Below are positions 22,698 through 32,761 of a stretch of DNA of 50,482 nt, piece by piece; the stretch's first letter is position 1, and each line of letters begins with the position of its first letter. A program made the translations under genes and the position numbers. The stretch is from Burkholderiaceae bacterium (GTDB taxonomy: Bacteria > Pseudomonadota > Gammaproteobacteria > Burkholderiales > Burkholderiaceae_D). A model generated the notes under the pieces. It worked only from the letters and a program-made list of their open reading frames with translations. It was not told the DNA's origin and did not search any database. The stretch covers positions 1 through 50,482 of the forward strand of contig JAFANH010000080.1 of the NCBI GenBank assembly GCA_019232795.1. Reading direction: 5' to 3'.

Positions 22698-23585
22698 ATG
22701 AGCGAAGAGGTTTTGACGCCTGAACAAATACTTGAGCAAAACACCGCTCTATGGAACGAAGTCCAAGCAGAAGGAAATGGGGAAACGCCGGCCGCTAAAA
22801 AGCCACTGGCAGAACCGAAACCGGAAGCCAAGACCGAAGTCAAAGGCGATCAACAAGACGACCCTCAAGCAGCGTTTCAAAAAGATGTTATGGCAAGGCT
22901 CGAAAAATTCGAGGCAGGCTATAACACCTTGGCCGGTCACGTAGGCGGATTACGTAGGAATGAGCAAGAGCTTAAACAATTGCTGGCCGCAGCCAAGGCT
23001 GCCACTGGCGATGTTAAAAATGCTCCGACTCAGGCCCAGGTAGCCCAAGCCATACAAGACCCTGCTGAATGGGCAGCACTCAAACGCCAACACCCTGATT
23101 GGGCGGAGGCGACTGAGAAAGGCATGGATGCACGCATTCAAATGCATCTGGCTCAACAAGTACAACAGTTCGACCAAGCGGCGATCGACAAGATCGTCGA
23201 AGAACGAACTGGGCAAGTCAGGACCGAATTGATCGGTGCCCATCTCGACTCCATTGTTGGAAGTGGGGATTGGATACAGGAGATCAATTCACCAGCCTAC
23301 GCGGAATGGATCAAGAATCAGGCCCCTGAAGTTCAGGCACTCGGTTCCTCCGACAACCCGCGTGACGCCGCCAAACTGCTGCGCGCCTTCGAATCCTCCA
23401 AGACTCAAACCAACCAAGCAACCAATCTGGCGCAACAGCGTCAACAAACTCTGCAAGCTGCAACGGGAGCGCCGAAGCGTGGCGCCAAACCTCCTCCAGT
23501 CAAAGCCGAAAGCGACATGACTGAGAAAGAGTTTTGGGAACACGAAGCGAGAAAGCGCGAACAAAAACGTGCGCGGGGCTACTAA
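22698..23585 (+). CDS. Scaffold protein
   Basis: 295 residues, Gln/Ala/Lys-rich, predicted mostly helical, with an acidic N-terminus and basic C-terminus (EKEFWEHEARKREQKRARGY). GCGAGG precedes the ATG. Its position directly before the major capsid protein and its composition are those of scaffold proteins, which guide procapsid assembly and leave before packaging. Confidence 0.75.
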   Translation: MSEEVLTPEQILEQNTALWNEVQAEGNGETPAAKKPLAEPKPEAKTEVKGDQQDDPQAAFQKDVMARLEKFEAGYNTLAGHVGGLRRNEQELKQLLAAAKAATGDVKNAPTQAQVAQAIQDPAEWAALKRQHPDWAEATEKGMDARIQMHLAQQVQQFDQAAIDKIVEERTGQVRTELIGAHLDSIVGSGDWIQEINSPAYAEWIKNQAPEVQALGSSDNPRDAAKLLRAFESSKTQTNQATNLAQQRQQTLQAATGAPKRGAKPPPVKAESDMTEKEFWEHEARKREQKRARGY

Positions 23586-23608
23586 CCATTTCTTTATGAG
23601 GTCATAAA

Positions 23609-24664
23609 ATGTCTGCACAAGGCTATACCACAGTCGCGTCACGGAACCTAATCCGTGCTGCGCAGGGCATGTTGGAACATGCTCAACCCATCATCGTATT
23701 GGGCGACTTCGGCGAGCAACGCGAGATGCCGAAGAACAATACCGATACCCTCGTGTTTCGCCGCATCTTGCCGTTCGGCGCAGTCAGCACAGGGTCGGGG
23801 ATTGGCTCTAACCAATACGTTGGCACGCCGCAAATCACGGCTAACAGCTTCGTCCTGTCGGAAGGTGTGACGCCGAACGCCAATACCGTTGGCGCTCAAG
23901 ACGTCTCCGTCACGCTGCAAAACTTCGGCATTCTGTTCAAAATCACCAGCAAGACTGAGCTGCTGTACGAAGACAATCTCTCCGAGGAAATGGTGACCAT
24001 TACCGGCGAGACAATGGGTGAAATTCTCGAACTGGTTCGTTATGGTCAACTCAAGGCTGGCACCCAAGTGGTGTATTCCAACGGTTCTAGCCGCTCCAGT
24101 GTGAACACTCCTCTCGGCATTGGCAAACTCCGCTTGGCGGCGCGCATTCTCGAATCGAACCGAGGCAAGCGCATCACCGAAAAGCTATCGCCGTCGGTGA
24201 ATTTCGCTACCATCCCAGTGGAACCTGGCTTCCTCGTATTCCACCACACGGATTGCAATGCAGATGTCCGTAATCTGCCTGATTTCACGCCTGTGGCGAA
24301 ATACGGCCAAGCGAAACCAGTGCATGCGCGTGAATTGGGCACATGTGAAGAATTCCGGTTCATTCCTTCGCCATTGTTTGTGCCTTTCCTCGCGGCTGGT
24401 TCGGCCACTTTGAACGGCATGGTCTCGGTCGGCGGTTCCAACGTGGACGTTTATCCCTACCTCGTAGTTGCCGCTAAGGCATGGGGTCAGGTCGCACTGA
24501 AAGGAATGAGCGCAATCACGCCAACCGTCCTCAAGGCCAACAACATCAACCACGCCAACCCACTCGGCATGTTCGGCTATGTCGGTGCCTCGACCTGGTT
24601 CAACGCCGTCCGTCTCAACGATGCCTGGATGTTGCGCATCGAGTGCGGCGCGACCAACTACTAA
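23609..24664 (+). CDS. Major capsid protein, N4-gp56 family
   Basis: 351 residues. The opening (LIRAAQGMLEHAQPIIVLGD, then REMPKNNTDTLVFRRILPF) and the later FVLSEGVTPNANTVGAQDVS and QNFGILFKITSKTELLYED are the N4-gp56-type capsid pattern (HK97 fold). GAGGTCATAAA precedes the ATG. Expected to be the most expressed late gene. Confidence 0.9.
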   Translation: MSAQGYTTVASRNLIRAAQGMLEHAQPIIVLGDFGEQREMPKNNTDTLVFRRILPFGAVSTGSGIGSNQYVGTPQITANSFVLSEGVTPNANTVGAQDVSVTLQNFGILFKITSKTELLYEDNLSEEMVTITGETMGEILELVRYGQLKAGTQVVYSNGSSRSSVNTPLGIGKLRLAARILESNRGKRITEKLSPSVNFATIPVEPGFLVFHHTDCNADVRNLPDFTPVAKYGQAKPVHARELGTCEEFRFIPSPLFVPFLAAGSATLNGMVSVGGSNVDVYPYLVVAAKAWGQVALKGMSAITPTVLKANNINHANPLGMFGYVGASTWFNAVRLNDAWMLRIECGATNY

Positions 24665-24679
24665 TCAAGGAGTGCGACA

Positions 24680-25216
24680 ATGAGCTACGATCTTCAAGCG
24701 GCGAACGCCGTATTCTCGCGTGCTGGTGGCGCGACTGCCAATCTGACTGGTGTGGCGGCAACTGCGGCCAAGACCTACACCACCCAAAACTTGACTTACT
24801 GCAATCAAGGCAAGCAATACTATGTAGCAGGTGCGGCTGGTGCAACTACTCCGACCACTGATGCCGTTACGGGTAAGGCGTTCAAGGCGCTGCAGATCAG
24901 TCAAGGCTGCTGCTACGTCTGGACTGTGAACGCAGCCGGCACAGTTGGCCTTGCACAGGGTCCGCTGCCGCCGTCGCTGCCATCGGGTGCTATTGGCACC
25001 AACATTGACTCGAACGGCAACTTCACAGCACCGCCGCAATTCCCGAGTCTGCCGGACTCGCTGACGCCGTTCGCTTATACCGTCGTCACGATCGGTTCCA
25101 CCTACGCCGGCACCGGCTTCATCCCCGGCTCGTCGGATAACTGGAATGCGACCGGCGTGACCTCGACGCAGCAGGACGTTGGCCTTGGGTTGCCGCAAGT
25201 ACCGCAGACCTCCTAA
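24680..25216 (+). CDS. Head decoration-type protein (178 aa)
   Basis: AAGGAG lies before ATG 24680. Thr/Ala/Gly-rich with beta strands. The middle has a Pro-rich turn region (GPLPPSLPSGAIG, then PPQFPSLPDSL). Immediately after the capsid gene, so a decoration or minor head role is likely. Confidence 0.6.
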   Translation: MSYDLQAANAVFSRAGGATANLTGVAATAAKTYTTQNLTYCNQGKQYYVAGAAGATTPTTDAVTGKAFKALQISQGCCYVWTVNAAGTVGLAQGPLPPSLPSGAIGTNIDSNGNFTAPPQFPSLPDSLTPFAYTVVTIGSTYAGTGFIPGSSDNWNATGVTSTQQDVGLGLPQVPQTS

Positions 25217-25238
25217 TCGCAATTATCTTCCAACCAAC

Positions 25239-25261
25239 GGGCGCTTCGGCGCCCTTTTTTT
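25239..25261 (+). terminator. Rho-independent terminator after capsid genes
   Basis: GGGCGC (25239-25244), UUCG tetraloop, GCGCCC (25249-25254), then a T-run to 25261. A very stable hairpin that would hold high capsid mRNA levels apart from tail genes. Confidence 0.92.
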
Positions 25262-25278
25262 ATTCTCAAGGAGAAATC

Positions 25279-25737
25279 ATGCCGCGCGGAGTTCCGAAAC
25301 CGAAAAACGCCAAGCCCAATGACATTGTGATTGGGAATCAAATCGTCGACCAGGGCCAGAATCTCGACCCGGTCGTCACGCAGGAAAAAGACTTCGATGC
25401 CATCATCGGCGAAGAAGCCTTCATGAACCAAATCCTGACCGTCGAAATTCCCAGTACCGGCGATGACAGCGCCCCTCCAGATGGCATATTGTCGGTCAAC
25501 GGAATTTCCCAAGGTTGGTTGCGTGATACGCCGATCAAGATGCGCAGGATGTTCGTTGAAGTTCTGGCGCGCTGCAAGGAAACCAAGTTCACGCCGCAAA
25601 CGCCGAACATGGAAAATCCGGAAAGCACCAATATCCCCAAGGGACGCACAGCCTTTGCGCTCCCTTTTTCGGTATTGGAAGACCCACATCCGAAAGGTCG
25701 CGCTTGGCTGGCCGCGATCAAGGCTGAACCGGCCTAA
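25279..25737 (+). CDS. Head-region protein, unknown (152 aa)
   Basis: AAGGAGAAA precedes the ATG. Disordered first 35 residues, then a domain with IPKGRTAFALPFSVLEDPHP. This kind of protein often lies between capsid and adaptor genes in N4-gp56-type podoviruses. Function unknown. Confidence 0.6.
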   Translation: MPRGVPKPKNAKPNDIVIGNQIVDQGQNLDPVVTQEKDFDAIIGEEAFMNQILTVEIPSTGDDSAPPDGILSVNGISQGWLRDTPIKMRRMFVEVLARCKETKFTPQTPNMENPESTNIPKGRTAFALPFSVLEDPHPKGRAWLAAIKAEPA

Positions 25738-25746
25738 CGCCGCCTG

Positions 25747-26439
25747 ATGTCAACGTTCCTGCAATTGGTGAACCAGCTGCGGCAAGAGGCTGGCGTAAGC
25801 GGGTCTGATCTGACCACAACGGTTGGCGTGACCGGCGAGCAACTGCGCCTGGTCAACTGGATCAATGCCGCATGGATGGATGTGCAGCAGATTCACACGG
25901 ACTGGAATTGGCTGCGTTTTCCGTTCTCTTTCCAGACCAATACCGTCACCAATCAGCAGAGCTACAACCCAATCACAGACGTAGGGCTGACCTTGTTCGG
26001 CGACTGGAAAAAAGACTCGCTGCGGATTTACACCACGTCGATCGGTTATTCGAACGAGATGATTTTGCCGTTTGCGACTTACGACGAGTTCCGCAACCTG
26101 TACATGTACGGCTCGGCCCGTACCAATTACATGCGGCCCTCTCTGTATTCCATCGATCCGCAGAAAAACATCGTATTGGGCGGTCCTCCTGATCTGTTCG
26201 GCTACACCATCGATGGCGAGTATTACAAGGTAGCCACGCAACTGGTCAACGACACCGACGTTCCCACCCTTCCGGTTCAGTACCACAAGATGATTGTGTG
26301 GAAAGCGCTTGAGCATTATGGGCTGTATGAAGGCGCACAGGAGTGCATCGCTCGGGCCAAACAGGAATACAAGACCATGCTGTACCGGCTCGATTTGAAC
26401 CAATTGCCGACACCCAGCTACGGGCCGCAATTGGCATGA
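25747..26439 (+). CDS. Head-tail adaptor, P22 gp4-like
   Basis: 230 residues. Pattern QLRLVNWINAAWMDVQQIHT, then WNWLRFPF and late LPVQYHKMIVWKALEHYGLY is that of phage adaptor proteins which ring the portal. The stop overlaps the start of the next gene (ATGA). Confidence 0.75.
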   Translation: MSTFLQLVNQLRQEAGVSGSDLTTTVGVTGEQLRLVNWINAAWMDVQQIHTDWNWLRFPFSFQTNTVTNQQSYNPITDVGLTLFGDWKKDSLRIYTTSIGYSNEMILPFATYDEFRNLYMYGSARTNYMRPSLYSIDPQKNIVLGGPPDLFGYTIDGEYYKVATQLVNDTDVPTLPVQYHKMIVWKALEHYGLYEGAQECIARAKQEYKTMLYRLDLNQLPTPSYGPQLA

Positions 26440-28760
26440 GCGACATAAAGACCGAGTTCTTCCCATTCAAGGGCGGTTTGGATTTGATGACGCCGCCGAT
26501 TGCCTTAGACCCTGGCAAGTGCTTCGATGCGCAGAACTACGAGCCGGTCATTACCGGTGGCTATGCGCGCATCTACGGGTTCGAGCGCTTCGACGGCCAT
26601 CAATCGCCAAGCACGGCTAGCTATTGGATTTTGCCGGCGACGATAAGCGGCACGATCAACATCGGCGATACGGTTACCGGAGCAACTTCAGGCGCAACCG
26701 CCAAGGTGCTGGCGATATATGTTGGCGTGGTTGGTGAAGTTGCACAGAATTACCTAGTAGTAGGGCGTTTATCCGGGGTATTCGTATCTGGCGAGAACTT
26801 GACTGATAGCGGGGTGCAGGCTGTCACTACCGGCACCGCGCAGCAGAATGGCGCATTGCTTCCGCTGGATGACGCCAATTACACGCTCCTGGCGGCGAAC
26901 GATCTGCGCACTAGCATATCGGCGGTTCCCGGTTCGGGCTCGGTGCGTGGCGTCAAGTATTACAACGGCAACGTGTACGCCTTTCGCGATAACATCGGGG
27001 CGACGGCGGCCTTGATGTACAAGGCCACCTCGACCGGATGGTCACAAGTCAATTTCGGCTTGGAAATCAAGCTCACCACGCTGGTCAAGTCGGCCACAGT
27101 GACCATGACCACGGCGTCACCAACGGTCGTGACGGACACCGCGCATGGCATGGCAGCGGGACAGCCGGTGCAATTCTCTATCTCTGCTGGCGGTACGCTG
27201 CCGACCGGGATTGCCGCGAACTTCACGTATTACCTCGTTCCGACGATTACCGCCAACACGTTCGAGATCGCCGCAACACTTGGCGGCACGCCGATCAACG
27301 TGACGGGTGCCGGTTCCGGCACGATCACTTGTACCGCGATGGGTAACAACATCTACGCGGGCAATACGATTACCGGCGTGACTTCGGGCGCGACTGCGAC
27401 GGTAGCGGCATCGTTGCTGATGACTGGATCGTGGACGACAAACCTAGTCGGCACGCTGGTGATCGCCTCGCAGACAGGCACATTCCAGAGTGGCGAGATT
27501 CTGAGCGTCGGCAACCTGTTGTTGGCGACGACAGCTTCGGCAGCGGTGCAGATTACCCGCTTGCCAGGTGGTCAGATGGAGTTCTGTAACATCAATTTCA
27601 GCGGTTCGGCCACCGGTTACAAGATGTATGGCGTGGATGGCGTCAATCCAGCCTTCGAGTTCGACGGCGCGAATTATGTGCCGATTCATACCGGAGCAAC
27701 GGTAGACACGCCTGCACATGTCATCAATTTCAAGGAGATGCTGTTTCTGGCCCAAGGCGGAAACCTGAATGTCAGCAGTATTGCCAACCCCTACAACTAT
27801 GATGCGAACCAGAGCGCGGGGGTGATCGGCGTCGGCGACCTGATTACAGGTTTTGTTCCGCAAGGCGGCACTTACGTGACCGGCTCAACCATGGCGATCT
27901 TCTCCACGGGCCACATGTTCACGCTGTATGGCTCATCGGTGGCGAATTTCAATCTCATTACCTCGATCTGGGATATGGGATTTTCGCCTTTCACCATGCA
28001 GACGGTCAGCAATGACACCTATGGATGGACCTCGCGCGGCATTCAGACCGTCATCTCGACACTGACGTTCGGCGACTTCGATTACAACTCGGTGAGCCAC
28101 GAAATCCAGACGCTGATTAACAAGAAGCAGGGCTTGGCGATTTCCTCGACCTCGCTGCATCAGAAAAACCAGTACCGCGTGTATTTTTCCGATGGCACTG
28201 GGTTAGCTGTTGGGCTGACCGGACAGACACCGAACGGCATCATGCCGCTCAATTACGGCTTGAACGTGCGCTGTATCTGCACGGATACAAATGCTGCGGG
28301 ACAGGAAGTAACTTACTTCGGCTCTGACAATGGCTTTGTGTATCAGGACAACGTGGGAACCAGCCTTGACGGCAATCCGATCGAGGCATGGCTCAGACTG
28401 CCATTCAACCATAGCAAATCGCCGCGTGTGCGCAAGCGTTACCGGCGTGCCGTGTTCGAGGGCTATGTCAACGCCTACGCGCAGGTGAATTTTTCCTACG
28501 ACCTAGGGTATGGCGATCCAAATGTACAGCCATCCGCGCCGGTGCCGGACACTTCGCTTGGCGGCGCATCCGGCTATTGGGATCAGTTCACCTGGGACCA
28601 ATTTACCTGGGATTCGCAGGTCGTTGGCACGCCGCAGATTTCCCTGCAAGGGACTGAGAAGAACATTTCCTTCCTCTTGTATAGCAACTATGCCCAGTTT
28701 CAGCCCCATACGTTCCAAGGGCTGACCTTGATCTATTCGCCTCAACGACTCGAAAGATAA
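26436..28760 (+). CDS. Tail hub or stabilisation protein, P22 gp10-like (774 aa)
   Basis: I chose ATG 26436, coupled to the adaptor stop; an earlier in-frame start at 26343 would overlap the adaptor. Opens FFPFKGGLDLMTPPIALDPG, then YEPVITGGYARIYGFERFDG, typical of podovirus tail proteins next to the adaptor. Two copies of an inserted NTITGVTSGATA-type motif lie near 70-85 and 306-325. Predicted beta-propeller-like. It should seal the portal and connect to fibres. Confidence 0.72.
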   Translation: MSDIKTEFFPFKGGLDLMTPPIALDPGKCFDAQNYEPVITGGYARIYGFERFDGHQSPSTASYWILPATISGTINIGDTVTGATSGATAKVLAIYVGVVGEVAQNYLVVGRLSGVFVSGENLTDSGVQAVTTGTAQQNGALLPLDDANYTLLAANDLRTSISAVPGSGSVRGVKYYNGNVYAFRDNIGATAALMYKATSTGWSQVNFGLEIKLTTLVKSATVTMTTASPTVVTDTAHGMAAGQPVQFSISAGGTLPTGIAANFTYYLVPTITANTFEIAATLGGTPINVTGAGSGTITCTAMGNNIYAGNTITGVTSGATATVAASLLMTGSWTTNLVGTLVIASQTGTFQSGEILSVGNLLLATTASAAVQITRLPGGQMEFCNINFSGSATGYKMYGVDGVNPAFEFDGANYVPIHTGATVDTPAHVINFKEMLFLAQGGNLNVSSIANPYNYDANQSAGVIGVGDLITGFVPQGGTYVTGSTMAIFSTGHMFTLYGSSVANFNLITSIWDMGFSPFTMQTVSNDTYGWTSRGIQTVISTLTFGDFDYNSVSHEIQTLINKKQGLAISSTSLHQKNQYRVYFSDGTGLAVGLTGQTPNGIMPLNYGLNVRCICTDTNAAGQEVTYFGSDNGFVYQDNVGTSLDGNPIEAWLRLPFNHSKSPRVRKRYRRAVFEGYVNAYAQVNFSYDLGYGDPNVQPSAPVPDTSLGGASGYWDQFTWDQFTWDSQVVGTPQISLQGTEKNISFLLYSNYAQFQPHTFQGLTLIYSPQRLER

Positions 28761-28763
28761 GGC

Positions 28764-30281
28764 ATGACCAATCCGTTTTATACGGTTACCGGCAATCCTC
28801 TTGCGCAGACCAGGGGAACGTCAGCGGCCATACGCAGTGAATTTTCGCTGATTCAAGCGGCATTCGGACTGCTCCCAGTATCGGCGTATGCAGTGGATAC
28901 CGGCACCGTGAATTCAATTGTGGTGTCGATCAATTCTGCCATCACGTCCTATACCGATGGATTGGTGCTGATTGCCAAGATCGCCAACACAACGACCTCG
29001 ACGACGCCGACCATCAACGCAAATGGACTTGGTGCGGTCACCATCACGCACGCCGATGGAACGGCCTTGAACCCTGGCGACTTGATCGCCGGGAAGGTTG
29101 CCGCATTCATCTACAACGCGACGACGGCTACCTGGCAATGCATGACGACGCTGTCGTGCGCGACTCAAGCTGTTTCGGACAATTCAACTAAACTGGCGAA
29201 TACCGCATTTGTCCAACAACTCGCAGCTTTCTTCGCGGCCCAAGGGGCAGCGGGCCAGTTACCAAACCAAGCAGGGAATGGCGGTAAAAATTTAACCACA
29301 AATGGCACGACCTCTTCATGGGGTTTCTCGGCAACACCAGAACCGCAGGGAAGGTTGACGCTAACCAGCAACACGCCAGTAATGCCTTCCGACATCACGG
29401 CAGCAACCAGCATTTACTATGCGCCTTATCGTGGCAACGGAATTCCGATTTATAACGGCACATACCTAAGTTCAAATTTGTTCAGCCAACTAACGTTGGC
29501 ACTTGATAGTAACAGCGGACATACTGGCTATCAGCAATCCGGAAACCTCTACGACCTGTTCGTATTCCTAAACAGCGGAACACCGACACTTTGCACTGGC
29601 CCGGCTTGGTCAAGCACGACATCGCGCGGCACTGGTGCTGGAACCACGCAACTGCAATTGTTGAATGGCGTATGGACCAATGCCGTTCAGATCACCGCCA
29701 AGATCGACGCAACCTCGACCACAGTAACAGTAGCAGCAAACCAGGCTACCTACGTCGGCACGATGTACGCGACTGCAAATGGGCAGACAGCCATGCAGTT
29801 CGCGCCGACCGCTGCAACGGGTGGGACTAACAACATGCTGGCCCTATACAACGCCTACAACCGCGTGCGCGTCGACACATCATGCCAAGACAGCACGACC
29901 AGCTGGACCTACGCAACACCAACTTGGCGCTCGGCAGATAACAGCAACAGCAACAGAATAAGTTTTGTCGATGGATTGCAGCAGTCCTTCGTAAATTGCT
30001 CATACACGGAAACTTGCACAGGATATTCGTCTGGCCCGCATATCGGTGTGAACTTGGACAGCACGTCGGCAACGCCGAACTTCAGTGCAGCCATGAATAA
30101 CACCGGCGCTGGTGCGCAATTCATGTCTATATCGACCGGCATGATGTCGTTCAACCCACAGCTTGGGTTCCATTATTTGCAGGCCATGGAATATTCGAAA
30201 ACGACCACATCAACGTTCTACGGAAAGAACTATGATGATAGCTCCCCAGCGATGTTCTTAACCGCTTCGTTGGAGATGTAA
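28764..30281 (+). CDS. Tail fibre protein (505 aa)
   Basis: Opening PFYTVTGNPLAQTRGTSAAI, then RSEFSLIQAAFGLL is the virion-anchor type found in many podovirus tail fibres. It continues with repeating beta segments and a Cys-containing C-terminal part. Host-receptor binding is the likely role. A carbohydrate-active site is not evident. Confidence 0.7.
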   Translation: MTNPFYTVTGNPLAQTRGTSAAIRSEFSLIQAAFGLLPVSAYAVDTGTVNSIVVSINSAITSYTDGLVLIAKIANTTTSTTPTINANGLGAVTITHADGTALNPGDLIAGKVAAFIYNATTATWQCMTTLSCATQAVSDNSTKLANTAFVQQLAAFFAAQGAAGQLPNQAGNGGKNLTTNGTTSSWGFSATPEPQGRLTLTSNTPVMPSDITAATSIYYAPYRGNGIPIYNGTYLSSNLFSQLTLALDSNSGHTGYQQSGNLYDLFVFLNSGTPTLCTGPAWSSTTSRGTGAGTTQLQLLNGVWTNAVQITAKIDATSTTVTVAANQATYVGTMYATANGQTAMQFAPTAATGGTNNMLALYNAYNRVRVDTSCQDSTTSWTYATPTWRSADNSNSNRISFVDGLQQSFVNCSYTETCTGYSSGPHIGVNLDSTSATPNFSAAMNNTGAGAQFMSISTGMMSFNPQLGFHYLQAMEYSKTTTSTFYGKNYDDSSPAMFLTASLEM

Positions 30282-30284
30282 TCT

Positions 30285-30827
30285 ATGCAAGACCCAACAC
30301 AATACGTTCACGATCAGATCGCTGCTCTGTGCCCCATAGTTGGCGTATCGCTTGGCTCATTCTCCGACACGACAACCTGGGCATTCACGCCAACTCCAGC
30401 GGCGACCTTGGCGCAAGAGCAAGCTGCTCAGGCATGGATTGCTGGATTCAATATTGGACAATGGCAATCTCAGCAAAGCGCAATTCAATCTGCTCAAGCA
30501 ACATATCTTGCGGCTATTTCTGCTGGACTATCCATCACATCGACCAGCACGCCCGCATTGAATTCAATTTATGGCGTCGATACAAACTCGGAGAACAAAC
30601 TCGCTGCCATTGTTACCAAGATCAGCGCAGGACTCGGCCTTCCAGGCGGTGGGGCGACGATGCAGTACCCAAGCATATCCGGAAATTTTGTCGCCGTGAA
30701 TCCAGCGCAGATTACCGCCATTGCAGCAGCGGTCGGCAATTACATCTATGCGCTTGACGTGACACTTCAAACCATTCAAAACGGTGGCTCGGCTACGTGG
30801 CCTACCGCCACGGCAACCATTCCTTAA
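30285..30827 (+). CDS. Fibre-associated protein (180 aa)
   Basis: Begins 3 nt after the fibre gene. Alternating Ala/Gln helices and Thr/Ser-rich segments (AQAWIAGFNIGQWQSQQSAI). Possibly a fibre chaperone or a minor fibre; no motif proves either. Confidence 0.5.
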   Translation: MQDPTQYVHDQIAALCPIVGVSLGSFSDTTTWAFTPTPAATLAQEQAAQAWIAGFNIGQWQSQQSAIQSAQATYLAAISAGLSITSTSTPALNSIYGVDTNSENKLAAIVTKISAGLGLPGGGATMQYPSISGNFVAVNPAQITAIAAAVGNYIYALDVTLQTIQNGGSATWPTATATIP

Positions 30828-30836
30828 GGCGCATTC

Positions 30837-32306
30837 ATGGTAGCGACTACCGGCATCATCAACAGCGCGATCAATCAAAACGATCCGAACGCTGCGCAGT
30901 CGAGTCAGCAAGCATCGAGTGCGACGGTCAATCCTGCCACTCCTACGCCCGCGCCCAGCACGATTTCGAATGCGCCGACCGCATTGCAGGATGCGACGGC
31001 TAACCCGACTTCCAGCGCCGCCTATTACCTGAACCAGTTGAACTCTGGCGCTACGCCGCAGCCGAGTGTGAATAATGCTGCAGGCTCTCAGACTCAATCA
31101 AGCAATTCCACGTCGACAAGTGCGCCTGCGTCTTCGGCTGGCATTGTCAATAGCAAGAGGCAACTCAGGCAAGTCGATACCGGCAACACGGATGGCACAA
31201 CCACGCCACCAGCTAACACCACAACGCCGCCGCCTGCGACTCCACCTACTACGCCTCCGGCCACGCCGCCAGCGACACAACCCACCACGCCACCCGCCAC
31301 TACCCCACCAGCAACGACGCCGCCAGGCGGTAATATGACGCCAGTGTCAGCCGTAAATGCTGCGAATCAAATCGCAGTGAACTATGAGGAAGACTTTGGC
31401 AGAATGCCGGATCAGGCTGGACTCCAGTATTGGGAAAACGTCGCCGCGCAAAATCCAAACATGACGTTAACGGAACTGAACAACGCCATTATGGGCGGTG
31501 CACAGGGTTCCGACATGGCAGCAGAAGGTGCGATGCTGGCGAAGGGCGGCACGCCAAGCGGTATTCCCGCTTCGATCCCGACCAATGCCGCGCAATTAGG
31601 GAATCCGACTCAGCTCAATGTCGGTCCTTACCAAACCGTACAGGGTCAATTGGCAAATATCGATGACCCAAACTCGCCGTTGATGCAACAGGCTAGGGCG
31701 CATGCGCTGGAACAAGCCAACGCAAGTGGATTGGCTAATTCGAGCATGGCGATCACCGCTGGCGATGCTGCTGCTTACAACGCCGCATTGCCGATTGCCG
31801 AGCAGGACGCCAATACCTACGAAAACGCAGCGGCGACGAATGCCAACACAGCGAATCAGTTTGCAATAGCGAACCAGACCGCGCAAAACACGCTGACCGG
31901 CCAGCAACTGAACGCGGAAACCTCGATCCAGGACGCCCTTACTGCCGCGAACACCAGCATTGCCACGAACGCCGCCAGCAACCAGACGCAACAAGCGATT
32001 GCAACACTGCAGGCACAGACCAATGCGATGATTCAATCGTCTAGCAGTGTAGCGAATGCGGGGGCAAATTATCAGTCTGCATTGAATACGATTGCGCAAT
32101 TGAATACCGATGCGCAAGGAAAATATAATCTTGAATTGTCCGCTTATAACGCCTACGTGCAAGCGGTTCAGACGATTACCGCATCGTCCCATGTTCCGGA
32201 TGTTTCCAACCTGCTGCAGTTCAATCAGACTGATCCATCGGCTGGCACAGTCGCTGGCACAGGAACCGACACTGGAACTGGCACAACACGCCTAATCCGC
32301 CGATGA
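30837..32306 (+). CDS. Ejection-type internal protein with DUF4214-like module and GIINS tags (489 aa)
   Basis: Opens MVATTGIINSAINQ. A second tag, GIVNSKR, is at 102-108. Residues about 118-163 are a Pro/Thr linker (repeats of TPPAT). Residues about 178-225 resemble DUF4214 (YEEDFGRMPDQAGLQYWENV). The C-terminal 250 residues are Asn/Ala/Gln-rich helices such as in podovirus ejection proteins. Stop overlaps the GNAT gene. Likely injected with DNA. Confidence 0.65.
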   Translation: MVATTGIINSAINQNDPNAAQSSQQASSATVNPATPTPAPSTISNAPTALQDATANPTSSAAYYLNQLNSGATPQPSVNNAAGSQTQSSNSTSTSAPASSAGIVNSKRQLRQVDTGNTDGTTTPPANTTTPPPATPPTTPPATPPATQPTTPPATTPPATTPPGGNMTPVSAVNAANQIAVNYEEDFGRMPDQAGLQYWENVAAQNPNMTLTELNNAIMGGAQGSDMAAEGAMLAKGGTPSGIPASIPTNAAQLGNPTQLNVGPYQTVQGQLANIDDPNSPLMQQARAHALEQANASGLANSSMAITAGDAAAYNAALPIAEQDANTYENAAATNANTANQFAIANQTAQNTLTGQQLNAETSIQDALTAANTSIATNAASNQTQQAIATLQAQTNAMIQSSSSVANAGANYQSALNTIAQLNTDAQGKYNLELSAYNAYVQAVQTITASSHVPDVSNLLQFNQTDPSAGTVAGTGTDTGTGTTRLIRR

Positions 32307-32752
32307 TTTCCTTCCAGCGTGAAATCGTCTACGACTTCATGGGCGATTGCCAGGAACTGCTGAAGCTGCATTATCAGGAATTGACCAGAAACAAGGAAGT
32401 TGTCTCGTTAAATCCGATTTGGGAAAAATACGCCGCGCTGGAAAAAGCCGGATTGATCGCCCTGTTCACGGCACGCGACGACGGTCAACTAGTCGGCTAC
32501 AGTGCCTTTATCGTGCAGCCGCACTTGCACTATGCTGAAACGCTGATCGCGCAAAACGATGTGCTGTTCCTGCATCCCGATTACCGCAAAGGCATGACTG
32601 GCATAAAACTCATCAAGTATTCGGAACGCGAACTGAAGACGCAAGGCGTCCGCAAGATCGTCTGGCACGCCAAGATGGACACGGTTTTCCGCAAGATATT
32701 GAATCGACTCGGCTATGTCGAAGAAGAAGTCATGGCCGCAAAATTATTGTGA
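32303..32752 (+). CDS. GNAT-family acetyltransferase
   Basis: 149 residues. The GNAT fold signature: GYSAFIVQPH (beta 4), then LFLHPDYRKGMTGIKLI, where the acetyl-CoA loop R/Q-x-x-G-x-G/A is represented by RKGMTG. ATGA-coupled to the ejection-type gene. Such enzymes occur beside internal virion genes in several podoviruses; the substrate is unknown. Confidence 0.8.
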   Translation: MISFQREIVYDFMGDCQELLKLHYQELTRNKEVVSLNPIWEKYAALEKAGLIALFTARDDGQLVGYSAFIVQPHLHYAETLIAQNDVLFLHPDYRKGMTGIKLIKYSERELKTQGVRKIVWHAKMDTVFRKILNRLGYVEEEVMAAKLL

Positions 32753-32761
32753 GGGGTAATC

